From Mesorhabditis belari (taxonomy: Eukaryota; Nematoda; Chromadorea; Rhabditida; Rhabditidae), in the NCBI GenBank assembly GCA_958450365.1, contig CAUEEP010000034.1, positions 124,001 through 188,000 on the forward strand: a stretch of DNA of 64,000 nucleotides, in the 5' to 3' direction. Below the pieces are notes generated by a model. That model was given only the letters and a program-made list of their open reading frames with translations, did not search any database and had not been told where the DNA came from. A program made the translations under genes and the position numbers. Positions 27,332 through 38,890 of the stretch are shown one piece after another (within the stretch, counting starts at the first letter, position 1; every line of letters starts with the position of its first letter).

Positions 27332-30300
27332 ATGGCCGGCACTTCTCGATCGGCACCAATTGACCCACCCGATTCCCTCTACACGCAGGAAACGGGCGGC
27401 GAGACGAGGATCCCATGGTGGCAAAGGTGGGAAAAGAATTCGATTTAGCTTCTAATGTATAATCTATATTTCTATTGTTATTTTTTATAGGAAAGGCTTA
27501 GAGCTCTGAGACTTCACCGATAAACCCTTAGATTACGAAAGAAAAACATTTTTAACATGTTTGTATGCAAAAGAGAAAATTTTGGTCGCAAGAGGAATCG
27601 AACTCGGAAGGCTTAGTTCCGAAACACTAGGCCACTATCCGCTAGGCCAACCGGTGATTTGTGTGGGCGGACAAGGGAAGGGTTATATGACCGAGCAGGG
27701 AAGGGTTATATTTCAATTTTTAAACATGGTTTTCTAAAGATTAAAGGGTTTATTTGGTTGATTTTAAAACTAGATTTTGCTCAGAAATATGCGTAGAATT
27801 TGATGCATTAAGTCTCGTAGCTTGTCTTCTTTCGTAGCTCGTAGTCTTCAACTTCATACCTCGTAGTCTTCAACTCCGTAGCTCGTAGTCTTCAACTTCG
27901 TAGCTCGTAGTCTTCAACTCCGTAGCTCGTAGTCTTCAACTTCGTAGCTCGTAGTCTTCAACTCCGTAGCTCGTAGTCTTCAACTCCGTAGCTCGTAGTC
28001 TTCAACTTCGTAGCTCGTAGTCTTCAACTCCGTAGCTCGTAGTCTTCAACTTCGTAGCTCGTAGTCTTCAACTCCGTAGCTCGTAGTCTTCAACTTCGTA
28101 GCGAAGTTGAAATAGTTCTCTAGTCAACAAAAGTGTAGCAAAAATGGCAAAAATGGCAAAAATCTGGAGTTTTCGAGCAATTCCGATTTTGTTTACATAA
28201 TTCGGATTACCCGTTCGATTTTCTATTGCACGATGATCTAGTGCTTTTCTTTAGTCAGCCAGTTTAGTCTTTAGTCATCTTTGCATTCCATTTCATCCAA
28301 AATAAATAAGGTTTAAGTAAATAAACGAAAAATAGATGAAATTGCCTAAAAGAATTGCAAATTCTTGATTGTTTTTCTCGTTTTTGACAAATTTTTGACA
28401 AAAATTAGTAGGTTTTTTTAGCAAATAAACTTTAAAAAAAACTTTAAAGAAAACTACGATGATCTAGTGCTTTTCTTTAGTCAGCCACGGAATCTTTGCA
28501 TTCCATTTCAAGAAAACTAAAGCTATAAAGCTAACAAGTCTTTGCTTTTTTTCTTTTGTTTATTTTATGGCAAAAAATTCAATCTAAAGGAATGACTAAA
28601 AATTGCTGAAAAATCGCTGAAAAATGCTTATCTTATCAATGAGATCTGGTCTATTACTTTTTCCTCGATTTGAAAACGATTTTTGTAGAAAGAAATCCAA
28701 AAAGCTAAGACAAATAGAAAGCTTTTTTTTTTATTTCAGAAATCTCCTTTTAAATCAACCGGTTCTCTTTGGAACTTGGGATGGAGTTTTCCCGACGGTC
28801 ATGGTCAACATTTTTGGGATCATCGTTTTCCTCCGAATGGGATGGATTGTCGTGCGTTTTTGGAAGTGATTTATGATTGAAAAGCTAGCTAAAGTTTAGC
28901 ATTCTTTGCTTTATAGGAAGCTGCTACTGTTAGCAAGCTTTTACTGTTAGTAAGCTGTTACTGTTAGTAAGCGGTTACTGTTAGTAAGCTGCTGCTAGCA
29001 GCTGCTGCTAGCAAGCTGTTACTATTAGTAAACGGCTACTGTTAGTAAGCTGCTACTGTTAGCAAGCTGCTGCTATTGTTAGCAAGCTGCTGCTAGTAAG
29101 CTGTTACTAGAAAACTATTCTAATCCCAGGGAACAGCTGGCGTCGCAAACGCGCTCTTGTTGCTCTTGATCGGCACCGCGTTGTCGTTGATCACCGTCTT
29201 TTCGGCGATAGGTACGGTAATCTAGATACTGTATTGTAATCGATATACAGTAATCAATTAAATCAGTAATCAGTACAGTAATCAATTAAAGTCAATTCAG
29301 GGATTTGTGAGCGAACTCGTCTCCAACCGGGCGGCCTCTATTTCCTCATTTCGCACGTGTTGGGCGCGAAAATCGGCGGCGCCACCGCACTCATCTACAC
29401 TTTTGGGCAGGTTAGGCTTTTAGCTGCTTTTAGCAAAGAAAAGTAAAGATTTAAACACTCTAGCAAACAATAAATATATGTTAGATCCGATTTAGAACTC
29501 AACAATTGTTTTAACCTGCTTAACGAGTTCGCGCAAAATTTTCAGACAGTCTGCCTCGCTCTTTGATTTTTTACTGTCCAAAGCTCCTTCGAGCATGAAA
29601 CCCAGTTCCCCAGCAAGCCCTTATTCTAGGCTTCATTTTGATACTAAACATGGCTAGGTTCTGTTTTACCATTCTTTAGATTTCGATCAATCTTTCGCCG
29701 GACTCGATAAGACGAGTCGAGAAAAATTTTGAACTAAAATAGTCGAAATCTAAAGAATGGTAAAACAGAACCTAGCCATGTTTAGTATCAAAATGAAGCC
29801 TAGAATAAGGGCTTGCTGGGGAACTGGGTTTCATGCTCGAATGAGCTTTGAGCAGTAAAAAATCGAAGAGCGAAGCAGACTGTCTGAAAATTTTGCGCGA
29901 ACTCGTTAAGCACGTCTAGTTTAGCAATAGTTTGCTGTGTTGAGAAATCCTCTTTTGCCATGTTTTTTCCATGTTTTTGTCATCTTTTTGATGCCTATTT
30001 TCACTAAATCGTTTTCTTATACCAAAAACAAGGTTAGAAAACAACAACTCCTTCCTTCTCCTTCCTTCTCCTTCCTTCTCCTTCCTTCTCCTTCCTTCTC
30101 CTTCCCTTCTCCTTCCTTCTCCTTCCTTCTCCTTCCTTCTTCTTCCTTCTTCTTCCTTCTCCTTCCTTCTCCTTCTTCTTCCTTCAGCTGTAACTTTTCT
30201 TGAACCCAAAATTCTCCCTAGGCTGTCGCGACTGGTTTGGTGGCGGTCGGCTTCGGCGAGTCGATGCAGCACTTTTTCGGGACCGATTCGAAATTCGTCG

Positions 30301-33151
30301 TCAAACTCATCGCCATTCTCACACTGATGGCTTTAACTGGTCAGCTAATACATAAATGATTCTTAAATCTAGTTACCGTATTCCTAGGTAAAGTAGGAAT
30401 GTTTTAAAAGTCTAGAAAGTGAGTCACATCGTAGAGCTAAGCTCCCTAAAGAGGAGAGTTAAGCAAAGCTCTCGTAATCTAAAAAGAAGGTTGAGTTGGT
30501 GTAGTTGCTGTAGTTACTGTAGTTACTGTAGTTACTGTAGTTACTGCTGTAGTTAGTACAAGTAATTCTTCTAGAATGAATCTATAAATTTGCAGTGGTG
30601 AACGCAGCGGGTGTGTCGTGGGTTGTGCGACTGCAGCTGGTGCTTCTCGCGTGTATCGCTATGGCTACTCTGGACTTTTTTGCGGGCAGTCTCTGGACAG
30701 TGGATACGGGTAGATGAATTCGTGAAATAATTCGAGTTTAAAGAAATCCTTAAACAGTAACGAGTAGACAAAAAAAGTCAAAAAACAAAGTCACTTTTTT
30801 TAGATAAACTTTTACAAGAGGAAAAGTTAGCGAAAAGTCGGAATCGTTTTTGATTAGCTGATTTGAATTTATGCAATCGGCTATAAGCTTTTAAATCAAA
30901 CTAAGCTGTCAACTAAACTGTCAACTAAACTGTTAACTAAACTTTAAACTTAAGCCAAAACTTTAAACTTAAACCCAAAAACTTGTAGAATTTAGATCAC
31001 GGTGTTGGCCACATTTCATTCGATCGTTTACGCGCAAACTCAGAGCCATTTTACAATGCCGTCAATTGCTCAGATATTGGAATTGAAGTCAGATTTCGGA
31101 ATCATTTTATCGATTTCATTTTTGCTTTCCAGAAAACGCTTCCCCAGCAAAGTTTCTTCACCGTTTTCGGAGTGTTGTTTGCGAATTTTCTTGGAATTTT
31201 AGCAGGTAAGGGTTACGATGGGATTACCGTCGCCTATTGACTGTAGATTATTGTCGACTGTCTACCCAAAGCATAAATTCCAGGAGTGAACATGTCCGGT
31301 GATCTCCGGGATCCACAAAAATCGATTCCATTGGGAGAATTGTCGGCTGTCGGCCTTTCCTCGTTGATTTGTTTCCTTTTCATTCTCGTTTTAGGCAAGT
31401 TCTTGTTCTTTAATAGTTCCCCATAAGCTTTCTGGCAACTTGGGTGATTTTTGAACGTAGTATCTTCAACATGTTCGAAATCAAAATCAACATCAACAAG
31501 TCATGTTCAAAATCAGGTCTGTGCGTTTCTCCCTGTTGCTCGTAAGAAAAAGTGGCGTCTGGTACACTGCCCGGATAGAACTCACCTGAAACGCCGCCTA
31601 GCTTTAATTATCCAAGTTTTGATCCAGGAAACTTGGGTAATTAAACCGGGTCAGGGAGGTTTCGGGCCGGCTTACCCAGGGGCACTGTGCCAGACGCCGC
31701 TTTTTCTTACGAGCAACATGGAAAGAACGCACAAGCTCTTAAGTTGAGCGGGGTGTTGAATGTTGAAGTGAGCGAATGATCGATTTTCAGGCTCGGTGGT
31801 TGATCGACAGTGGCTTCTTTGTGATCATTTGATCTCGGAAAGAGTTTCGTTAACCGGTTGGATGTTTATGGGTGGATTGTACATCTGTTCTCTTTCATCA
31901 ACGATTGGATCTCTTCTCGGCACTCCACGAGTTCTCCAGGGGATCGCGGCTGAGGGGCTTGTTCCCGCATTGGCTCCACTTGCACAAGGGGTTAGTGGAT
32001 AAGTTTTAGCTCAGTCTAGATTCGAACGGTTAGCTATCGTAAGTAAGCTACTGCGTCTCAAGTAAGCTTACTTGAGACACAGTAGCTTACTTACAATAGC
32101 TAACCGTTCGAATCTAGATCTGTAAGCTCAAGTGTCAAGTAGTAGAATCGATAAAATTGCAGATCGGTGCCAACAAGAACCCAGTTTTGGCGACGATCGT
32201 TCTCACCGCGATCGCCTGTCTTTTCGTGTTGATCGGCGACTTGAATCAGGTAGAATTGAATTGAAAGATGCGCTTCAAACAAGTCTCCAAAGCTTAATCT
32301 ATTTCAAAAGATTACTCTAACAAAAACATGTCCCTTCAGCTAGCCATTCTCTCAACGATGCCATTTTTGATTACTTACGCGATGGTTAATTATGCCTATG
32401 TTTCATTGGCGATGAGTTTCGATTTAGTGAGCGTCACCGAAGCATCGTAAGTCATAAAAATGAAAATTTTGCAATTTTTTTTTGTTTTGCAGAACAATTC
32501 CCTCTTATGGTTCGACACAACAAATCGCTGAAAGAGCCGATTTGGATGAGCTGTTCCCGGAAAGGAAACAAGTATTGTACAAGTGTTGAAATCAGTAATG
32601 AGATTCAGTTTTCCGCGACTGGAATCGAAACTACAGCCGACATCGTCAGCCAGCCGGCATCTTGGTATTCGCATTTCAGCAATCGATACGTTTCACTCGT
32701 TGGGGTTCGTGCGAAATGAAATTTTTCAAAGAAACCCCTATTTAGTGTATGGTAAACCTCTTGATCCTTATCTTCATCAACTTCTGGTATGCGATCGTTC
32801 ACTTTGCGGCTCTCATCTTATTGTATTTCTATATTGCGCAAGTGACTCCCGCGTGTTTCCCAGGTAAGCAATGTCCATAAGAAATGCATGCAAATCATTC
32901 AGGCATCTCTCAATTCTCTATTGTTCACATGTTCCGCACCGCGTTTTCTTCGATTGAATCGATCGGTGTTAATGCACATAAACCCTGTGTGATTGGTTCT
33001 GGTAAAGTCAAAGTAGAAATAAGAATAGAATTTGATTTCAGGTCCGACACCGAGCGAGTTCAGCACTCAACAACTGAATGAGCACAGCAGCGATTATGAA
33101 CAACGAAAACAGTATCATCACGCCAAAGAAGTGACTAGTGAATTTGATTAG
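27332..33151 (+). CDS. SLC12A8: SLC12A8-type cation-chloride cotransporter family protein
   Basis: Polytopic plasma-membrane carrier of the SLC12 family, nearest to the SLC12A8 (CCC9) branch whose substrate is debated. Seventeen exons in perfect phase give 588 residues: 27332-27426, 28740-28851, 29130-29211, 29301-29410, 30222-30339, 30596-30709, 30996-31087, 31133-31205, 31284-31394, 31791-31990, 32163-32249, 32340-32446, 32493-32571, 32609-32704, 32746-32863, 32903-32965, 33042-33151. Landmarks: [114 protein letters not shown] and a cytosolic acidic/His C-terminus. One intron uses a GC donor (31395) and one intron is only 37 bases (32572-32608). Acceptor-like TTTTTCAG lies 20 bases before the ATG. 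Confidence 0.92.
27587..27656 (-). pseudogene. tRNA-like sequence, degenerate
   Basis: Reverse strand shows GGCCTAGCGGATAGTGG (A-box-like) and GAGTTCGATTCCTC (B-box-like) with a 3' half CTTGCGACC. The 5' acceptor half does not pair. In the first intron of the SLC12A8 gene. Confidence 0.65.
27826..28103. repeat. 22-bp minisatellite
   Basis: Unit TCGTAGTCTTCAACTTCGTAGC (and a CTCC variant alternating with it) in about twelve copies, inside the first intron of the SLC12A8 gene. Confidence 0.93.
28913..29115. repeat. GCTGTTACTGTTAGTAA repeat array
   Basis: Degenerate 17-18 base units containing GTTAGTAAGCTG / GTTAGCAAGCTGCTG in the second intron of the SLC12A8 gene, ending just before exon 3. 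Confidence 0.85.
29517..29912. mobile_element. Foldback element, about 160-base arms
   Basis: Left GCTTAACGAGTTCGCGCAAA is mirrored at the right end; most of the intervening sequence pairs, including CCTAGCCATGTTTAGTATCA and AAGAATGGTAAAACAGAACC. A roughly 80-base unpaired centre carries no gene. Sits in an SLC12A8 intron. Confidence 0.88.
30048..30186. repeat. TTCTCCTTCC microsatellite
   Basis: Ten-base pyrimidine units in about thirteen copies, ending about 35 bases before the exon at 30222. Confidence 0.93.
31515..31737. repeat. SL1-like palindromic repeat, copy R1
   Basis: Order: module A (TGCGTTTCTCCCTGTTGCTCG, AAGTGGCGTCTGGTACACTG), an SL1-like stretch (31601-31619, two mismatches), its inverse AAACTTGGGTAATTAAACC (31629-31647, exact), then module A inverted to 31737. 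In the SLC12A8 intron that starts with a GC donor. Confidence 0.85.
32015..32118. repeat. Near-perfect 52-bp-arm palindrome
   Basis: Arms 32015-32066 and 32067-32118 pair with two mismatches and no loop (centre GTAAGCTTAC). It lies in an SLC12A8 intron 25 bases after the donor, so the pre-mRNA would form a very stable hairpin near the 5' splice site. Confidence 0.92.
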
Positions 33152-33357
33152 CCGATCACTCTCCTAGACACATTTCATCCAAACATATCAAGCACTCTCG
33201 GTTATCTGTATATCAGTTATTCATAGGCGCACCTTCTTTTAATAAACTGCCATTGTTGCTGTCAAATCGGAAATAATAAAACTTTGAAAAATGTATTTCA
33301 AAAATAAAACATTCAGTGTTTATTCAACAAAAATCAAAACAAAACAATTTAATCCGC

Positions 33358-34828
33358 TTAGATGTTCGATGGGTAGAGGAGCTAAAAGAAAACAAATTAG
33401 CACGTCATTATGAATTTAGAGAAGAAATTTATAATTTCCCTCCAGCTACACATTGACATATTCTTTACAAGTCACAACCGTGTCAACTCACCACGCGAAT
33501 TCGCTTTCCCATGGCCGCAGGTGGAAGGTTGTGGCCGAACTTGGCTCTGACGGATCCGGCGTTTCCATGAACTCGTGTGACTTTTCCCCAGATAGCACGC
33601 ACTCGGCTTCCCTAAAACAACATGTTATTGATACCCAAAAATGTGAATTTAAAAACTCTAACTATACCCATAAAAAAAAAAGCTGCAGTTTGTGACATTT
33701 AGTAGTTACCTTACTCAGCACGATTTTTACGCGTTCAATTCAAAAAGGTCTGACTAGACTTTAAACCACAAGATCGAGCAGCAACCGTTAATAGACTTTC
33801 ATCAAATCGTCAGCACATGAGATTTAAGATTTAATTTAGAGTAGCAGGATAAAACGACTAAGCAAGCGTATAGAAGAGAGCCGCGCATACTTTCGCATTT
33901 CATTCAAAGAGCTTTTGGCACAGCGTTTTTATCTTTGCAGACATTAATGAGCAAAAACTTACGTTGGTCTTGTTGTGGGCCTTGTAGAAGTAGACAGCTC
34001 GTTTGCCGACGTACCAATGAGCCTCGTCTTTTGAGTGAACACCGTCGAGCGTCAAAAGGGCAGTGTTCTCGCGTTGATTCCGAAGTGCCCTCTTGAATCC
34101 GGTGAAGACGGCTTTCACGTACAACCTAAAGTCAAAAATATAGTCAACGAATTAAAGCAATGTTTTGATTACAAACAATCTCAAGTAATGAATAACAAAA
34201 ATATTTTGGCCTGCTTCTTGCGTTCAACAGAAAAAGTTGCCTTGAGGCATTGACATTTCATATTACCAAACTGGTTTTAGCTCTAAGGACCCGTTTAATG
34301 AATCAACTTTTTCAGTTTTGACCAAGTCTATAGTCTAAACAAAAATATTGGTACTTGGGCGGTTTATGGTTTATCCTGGCTTAGTTGGATCTAATGTTTT
34401 GAGTGGTTGTCTTGATCCCGTTTATCTATTCTAACCTAATCAAATATGCTTAATAGATTGGTGACTATTTTAGCAAGTTCTTGGCAATTCTAGCCTAATA
34501 TCATGTACTTTAACCACCAAACGCTTCTCAAAGCTGCTTACACTTGAAAATCAAATAAAAGCGGCAATACGAAATTTGAAACATGTTGTAAATGCTCTAA
34601 AAGCATAAGCATATTTGATTATAATAGAATAGGTAGATCAAAGGTATCAATACAACCATCTAAAACATTAGATCCAACTAGACCAGGATAAAAGTGGCCC
34701 CTCCTAACCAAGGACCAAAATATTCAAGTACTAGGCAAAGTAACACTATAGCCAAACGACAATATCAAAAATTTATACCTGCCAGCGGCACTGGGTCCGT
34801 GTTGTCTTGCGGGAGCAGCTTCAGCCAT
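33358..34828 (-). CDS. rpl-33: 60S ribosomal protein L35a (eL33)
   Basis: Large-subunit protein. Exons: 34779-34828, 33963-34125, 33492-33611, 33358-33381; 118 residues. Landmarks: [78 protein letters not shown] and RIRVLLYPSNI. All phases are correct. A TTCCAG acceptor ends at 34834, five bases before the ATG, so trans-splicing is likely. Divergent from pgam-5. Confidence 0.95.
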
Positions 34829-35165
34829 TTTACCTGGAATCGACAAAATCAGTAATGGATTTTTCGTAATAAATTAGACAGAACAAAACTTTGGAAAAAA
34901 AAAGAATTTGGGCCCAAAAAGAAATTTTGCGATCGAATCTGCAACAGAAAAACGGCAACAGATAGACGGAGAAAGAACGTCATTTGTCGTGCGCGTACTC
35001 TTTTCGTCCATCTTTTTCGCCAAATCCAATGAATTAACTGAGTATCTTAAAATGACGAAAAATTATAAAAGGAAAATCCTTTTTTTTCAATTTAATTTGG
35101 TTGTGGTCGTTTATTCATTTCTTCTGTTTTCAGTTACCTACCTTACTAATTTGTCTTTTTTAGTG
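34829..35165. promoter_or_regulatory. Shared divergent promoter, rpl-33 / pgam-5
   Basis: 337 bases lie between the start codons. Acceptor-like sites flank both ATGs (AG at 34835/34834 on the - strand; CTTTTTTAG ending at 35163 on the + strand), so both leaders are probably replaced by a spliced leader and promoter elements lie between. Confidence 0.55.
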
Positions 35166-36630
35166 ATGTACCTGCTTCGTCGTGCAGGACCACTGGCTGG
35201 GATGGTCGGAGCGGCCTACTGCTACAACGATGATATGCTACCACTCAAAAAGTAAGTAACTATTTTTAGTGACTCCAAAAAGTAACTAACTATTAGGTCT
35301 TCGGGAATGCATGAAAAACCTTTAAGTAAAATGCTTTTGCTTTTTATGGGAAGAATTCATAGATTTTAAGCAAAGTGTTGAGAATTTAGTTTGCTTACTT
35401 CTGTGGATTTTTCCTGTAAAACAAGGGTTTACAAGCCTGGTTAATTGATTTTAACTTTAAGTTTTAACAATAGATTTCAAAGTAAATTATGCAGGTATAC
35501 ATATAAATTGTACTTTTAGAACGATTCATGCATTTGTTGGCAATGAATCGCATCCGCAAGCTTACGACTCGTTCGGCGAAATGTTTCCACGCCAAAAGTG
35601 GAATTACAACTGGGATTTGTAAGTTATTAAATTTTATGCATACATTTTATCATTTCATAGGCGTGACCCAAAGTCGCTTATTGAAAACAAGGAGTTTGAC
35701 AGCGCTTCAGAGGAAAAACGCAAAGAGATGATAGCCGAGGTAGTTTCTAGCCGATAGCAAGCATAAATTTGGTTTATTTAGAGAACTTCAACAGCCACTC
35801 GCAACATTATCCTCATTCGTCATGGCCAGTACAAGATAGAGTCGCAAGAGGATAAAGGTTTAACGGAATTGGGTATGCTGTTAATTTAATTTTCTAACAT
35901 AGTTTTCAATCTAGGCCGGGAGCAGGCTGCTCTTGTTGGTGAACGCCTCGCTCGCTCCGGCTTGAAGGTTTGTAATTGCAAGTTTTTGTTGAGATCATTC
36001 TTTTAGATTACAAACCTCACGATGTCAACAATGGACCGAGCCACTGAAACGGCAAACATCATTCTTTCAAAGGTCAGTTATATTTTGTTTAACTTTGAAA
36101 AATTTGTTTTGGTTGCCAGAGAATTTGAAACGAAAAAGCGATTCGCTTCTTATGGAGGGAGCCCCGTATCCACCAGAGCCTCCAGTCTCGCATTGGAAGC
36201 CAAACAAGCTGGTAAGCTGTTTCGGAACAATTGTATCTAACATATTTCTTGAGGAGTTTTTCCAAGAGGGATCACGCATTGAAGCCGCTTTCCGCAACTA
36301 CTTTCATCGCGCCTCGCCAAAACAAACCGAGGATAGTTATGAGGTTTGTCTATTTTATGTTGTTTGTATTTATTTTACGCTTAAAATTGTTTTTAGGTTG
36401 TTGTTTGCCATGCCAACGTGATTCGCTACTTTGTTTGTCGGTTGGTTAGCACATTAAAAAAAAAATTGGTACTTTTTAGTGCACTTCAATTTCCACCAGA
36501 AGGATGGCTCCGAATGTCGCTTGGCAACGGCTCAATCACTTGGCTCATCATTCGTCCAAATGGAAGAGTTTCGATTCGCAACTTGGGAGACATCGGCCAC
36601 CTTCCACCGGAAAAGATCTCTTACAGCTAA
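35166..36630 (+). CDS. pgam-5: PGAM5-like mitochondrial Ser/Thr phosphatase
   Basis: Histidine-phosphatase-superfamily enzyme that acts as a protein Ser/Thr phosphatase at mitochondria. Ten exons (35166-35251, 35520-35618, 35661-35739, 35782-35872, 35915-35967, 36007-36072, 36122-36211, 36254-36343, 36397-36440, 36480-36630) give 282 residues with every phase matching. The N-terminus [20 protein letters not shown] is a short hydrophobic anchor. Catalytic motifs: IILIRHGQY (nucleophile His), [13 protein letters not shown], and [15 protein letters not shown] (second His). The domain ends [20 protein letters not shown]. The start is the ATG two bases after TTTTTTAG. Confidence 0.93.
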
Positions 36631-37171
36631 GTATTTTACGTTCCTTGTGGGCTTAGGCACTACTAAAGTTTTGCTTCGAGTTTTTGTGTTTAAAAAGCAG
36701 GTTTTTGTTGAGAAAACCTCTCCGATAGCTCATTTTTTCTGCTATAACTTGTAAAGTTAATGATTCTTAAGGGCTCATAATATAAGGCAAAGTTGTCGAG
36801 TTTTAGTGAAATTTTCAAAGAATGTAAAATTTTAGGAATGTCAGGGAGGGAAGAGTACCTAAAAAAGCTGCTACTTTTTAACTCAATGATCTCATGAAAA
36901 TTTTAAAAACTTGAAAACTTTGCTTTAAATTATACGATATCTTTCTGTTTCCTTGTACGGTTTATGGTTTTTAATATCTCGCGACCTGTGATTCTTGCCC
37001 GATTGTTTCTGTTTTTCTTTTGTAAAGATACGTGTGAATCTTCTGAAGTTGTAGTTTTTTAGACCGGTGGTGTTAGAAATAATTTATTGTTTTGTAGGAG
37101 GATAAATTTTTGACCCGCAATTCCGAAGATTGTACGTGAACGGTTAAGGAAGTCCGTAACTTGTTGGTGAT
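36631..37171. other. Intergenic, convergent 3' ends
   Basis: Space between the pgam-5 stop and the stop of the membrane-protein gene. Nothing recognised apart from AT-rich 3' flanks. Confidence 0.5.
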
Positions 37172-38010
37172 TCAACATGAAGGCGATTGGCTTAAAGTTT
37201 GCAAATTTTTCATCATAACATGCAACTTACCGGCTTCTCTCTGTTCACGAAGCCATTCTCGGAAATATTGAAAGAAATCAAAAGCATAGGCAAAGGATTG
37301 AAGTAGGCAGATACCCTGAAAAAAATTGTTATGGAAAATCTTTCTCTACTCACCGCTGCAACTGTCCATGCGAAGCTTGATGTGTAGGTTTTTGCGTTGA
37401 AGCACAACCACAACGAAACGAAGTGAAGAATGACAAGGAGAAGTGCTCCGAGAGATTCCTGAAAGTTTTATTATCGTGTACTTGAAGATACTGAAAGACT
37501 ACAATAGGTCAGGAAAAAGTATTCAGTTTATCGATTTATTTTATGTAAACTTACTGTCATACTGTAGGAGACCGTTCGAAAAAGCGGGAAAACGATATTT
37601 TCGAGTTCAAAGAGTAAAATTGCGGCTGCAGATAGATTGAGGAGAAATGAGATGAGAAGAGTTAACCAAACGAGAAATGAACCCGATGCTGAGGGGGCGA
37701 TGATCAGACAGAGAGTCAGACAAAGACTCAAGATCTGAATTTGAGTGTTAAGCTCATGGAAAAGTGCACTAAAATGAAACCATTACTGTTTTAAATGCAA
37801 ATTTTACTCAAGTACGGTAGAAACACAAAAAAGACTAGCTTTCGAGGTAGGTTCATTTATTTATTTTTTGAATTATCTAAAAACTTGTGAATGTTAATTT
37901 TTGGTTTTCAAGTAGAAGAATCGACAAATGACAATCGACAAAGTACTCACAAATGTTAGCGCTTTTATAGCGTGTGGAAGTTGAGCGAATTGCGAGATGT
38001 ATAAAGCCAT
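37172..38010 (-). CDS. Four-pass membrane protein, MARVEL-like
   Basis: Exons 37951-38010, 37555-37734, 37354-37458, 37172-37315 give 162 residues, phase 0 at every junction. Hydrophobic segments: QLPHAIKALTFILSLCLTLC (TM1), SFLVWLTLLISFLLNLSAA (TM2), SLGALLLVILHFVSLWLC (TM3), and an amphipathic/hydrophobic segment from WTVAAGICLLQSFAYAFDFF (TM4), then a charged tail. Length, four helices and a conserved short N-terminal tail suggest a MARVEL/CKLF-type protein; this is inference from topology, not from a diagnostic motif. A further N-terminal exon may lie at 39377-39474. Confidence 0.65.
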
Positions 38011-38639
38011 CTTGTTTTCAGAAAATCTATCAAAGATCAAAGAAATTTCGATATTTCCTCTGTGAGTTATGAAGAAATGCAAGAAATGCCCGATCTTTTT
38101 TCTCTTATCTTTCGTGAGGTGAGTGAGGTGTTTGAAGAGGGGAAATCGATATTGCTGAAACCATTCGAATACTTATCAATGTTAGTAATAGAATAGCCAC
38201 AAAAGGTGACTCTGTTTTTGCTATTGATGAAAATGAATTGCTGAATTGCATGAATTGCTAAAAGTTTTTATTTATTTACTAGTTTTTTTTTATTTACTAG
38301 TTTTTAATTCAAATTCCTGAGTTGCATTGAATTGAAGTTTGCAAAAAAAAACAATAAATGCAATAAATGATGCTAAAAAGCCTCAAAACACCCCTTTCTA
38401 GTAGACTGAAATCGTGATTTTTCCAATGATATAGCTAAAAAGTGATGATTTCAATGCACTAGAAAGTGTATGTTTACAAATTTTGAGCAAGTACAGAGAA
38501 GAAGGTTTTGCTTTAATTAAGTGGATTCGGGAAGTGAAAAGTTTTTGAAAGGAGATGAATATTTTGAGTTGGAAACATTCCACTGTTCGACTTTCCAACA
38601 ATATGCCATCCATATGGTAAACCAGGGCTCTAAAATTTG

Positions 38640-38760
38640 GTTTGATTTGGTTTGGTTTGATTTGATTTGGTTTGTTTTGGTTTGTTTTGGTTTGGTTTGA
38701 TTTGGTTTGTTTTGGTTTGGTTTGATTTGGTTTGATTTGATTTGATTGGTGATTGGGGGT

Positions 38761-38792
<32 letters not shown>

Positions 38793-38886
38793 GTGGTGTT
38801 GGTTTGTTGGTTTGCTTGGTTTGATTTGGCTTGATTTGATTTGATTTGGTTTGATTTGGTTTGATTTGATTTGATTTGATTTAAAG
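38640..38886. repeat. TTTGG/TTTGA microsatellite with a 31-base G run
   Basis: TTTGATTTGGTTTGG units surround an uninterrupted run of 31 G at 38761-38791, preceded by five G and one T. Run length is likely inexact in the assembly. The G tract can form G-quadruplex structures. Confidence 0.92.
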
Positions 38887-38890
38887 GGGG

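Noticed and set aside
27826..28103. CRISPR-like array
   Set aside because: Regular 22-bp units have no unique spacers between them; it is a minisatellite in a eukaryotic intron.
29916..30272. Arg/Glu-rich frame on the - strand near 30.1 kb
   Set aside because: Antisense translation of the TTCTCCTTCC array and of an SLC12A8 exon.
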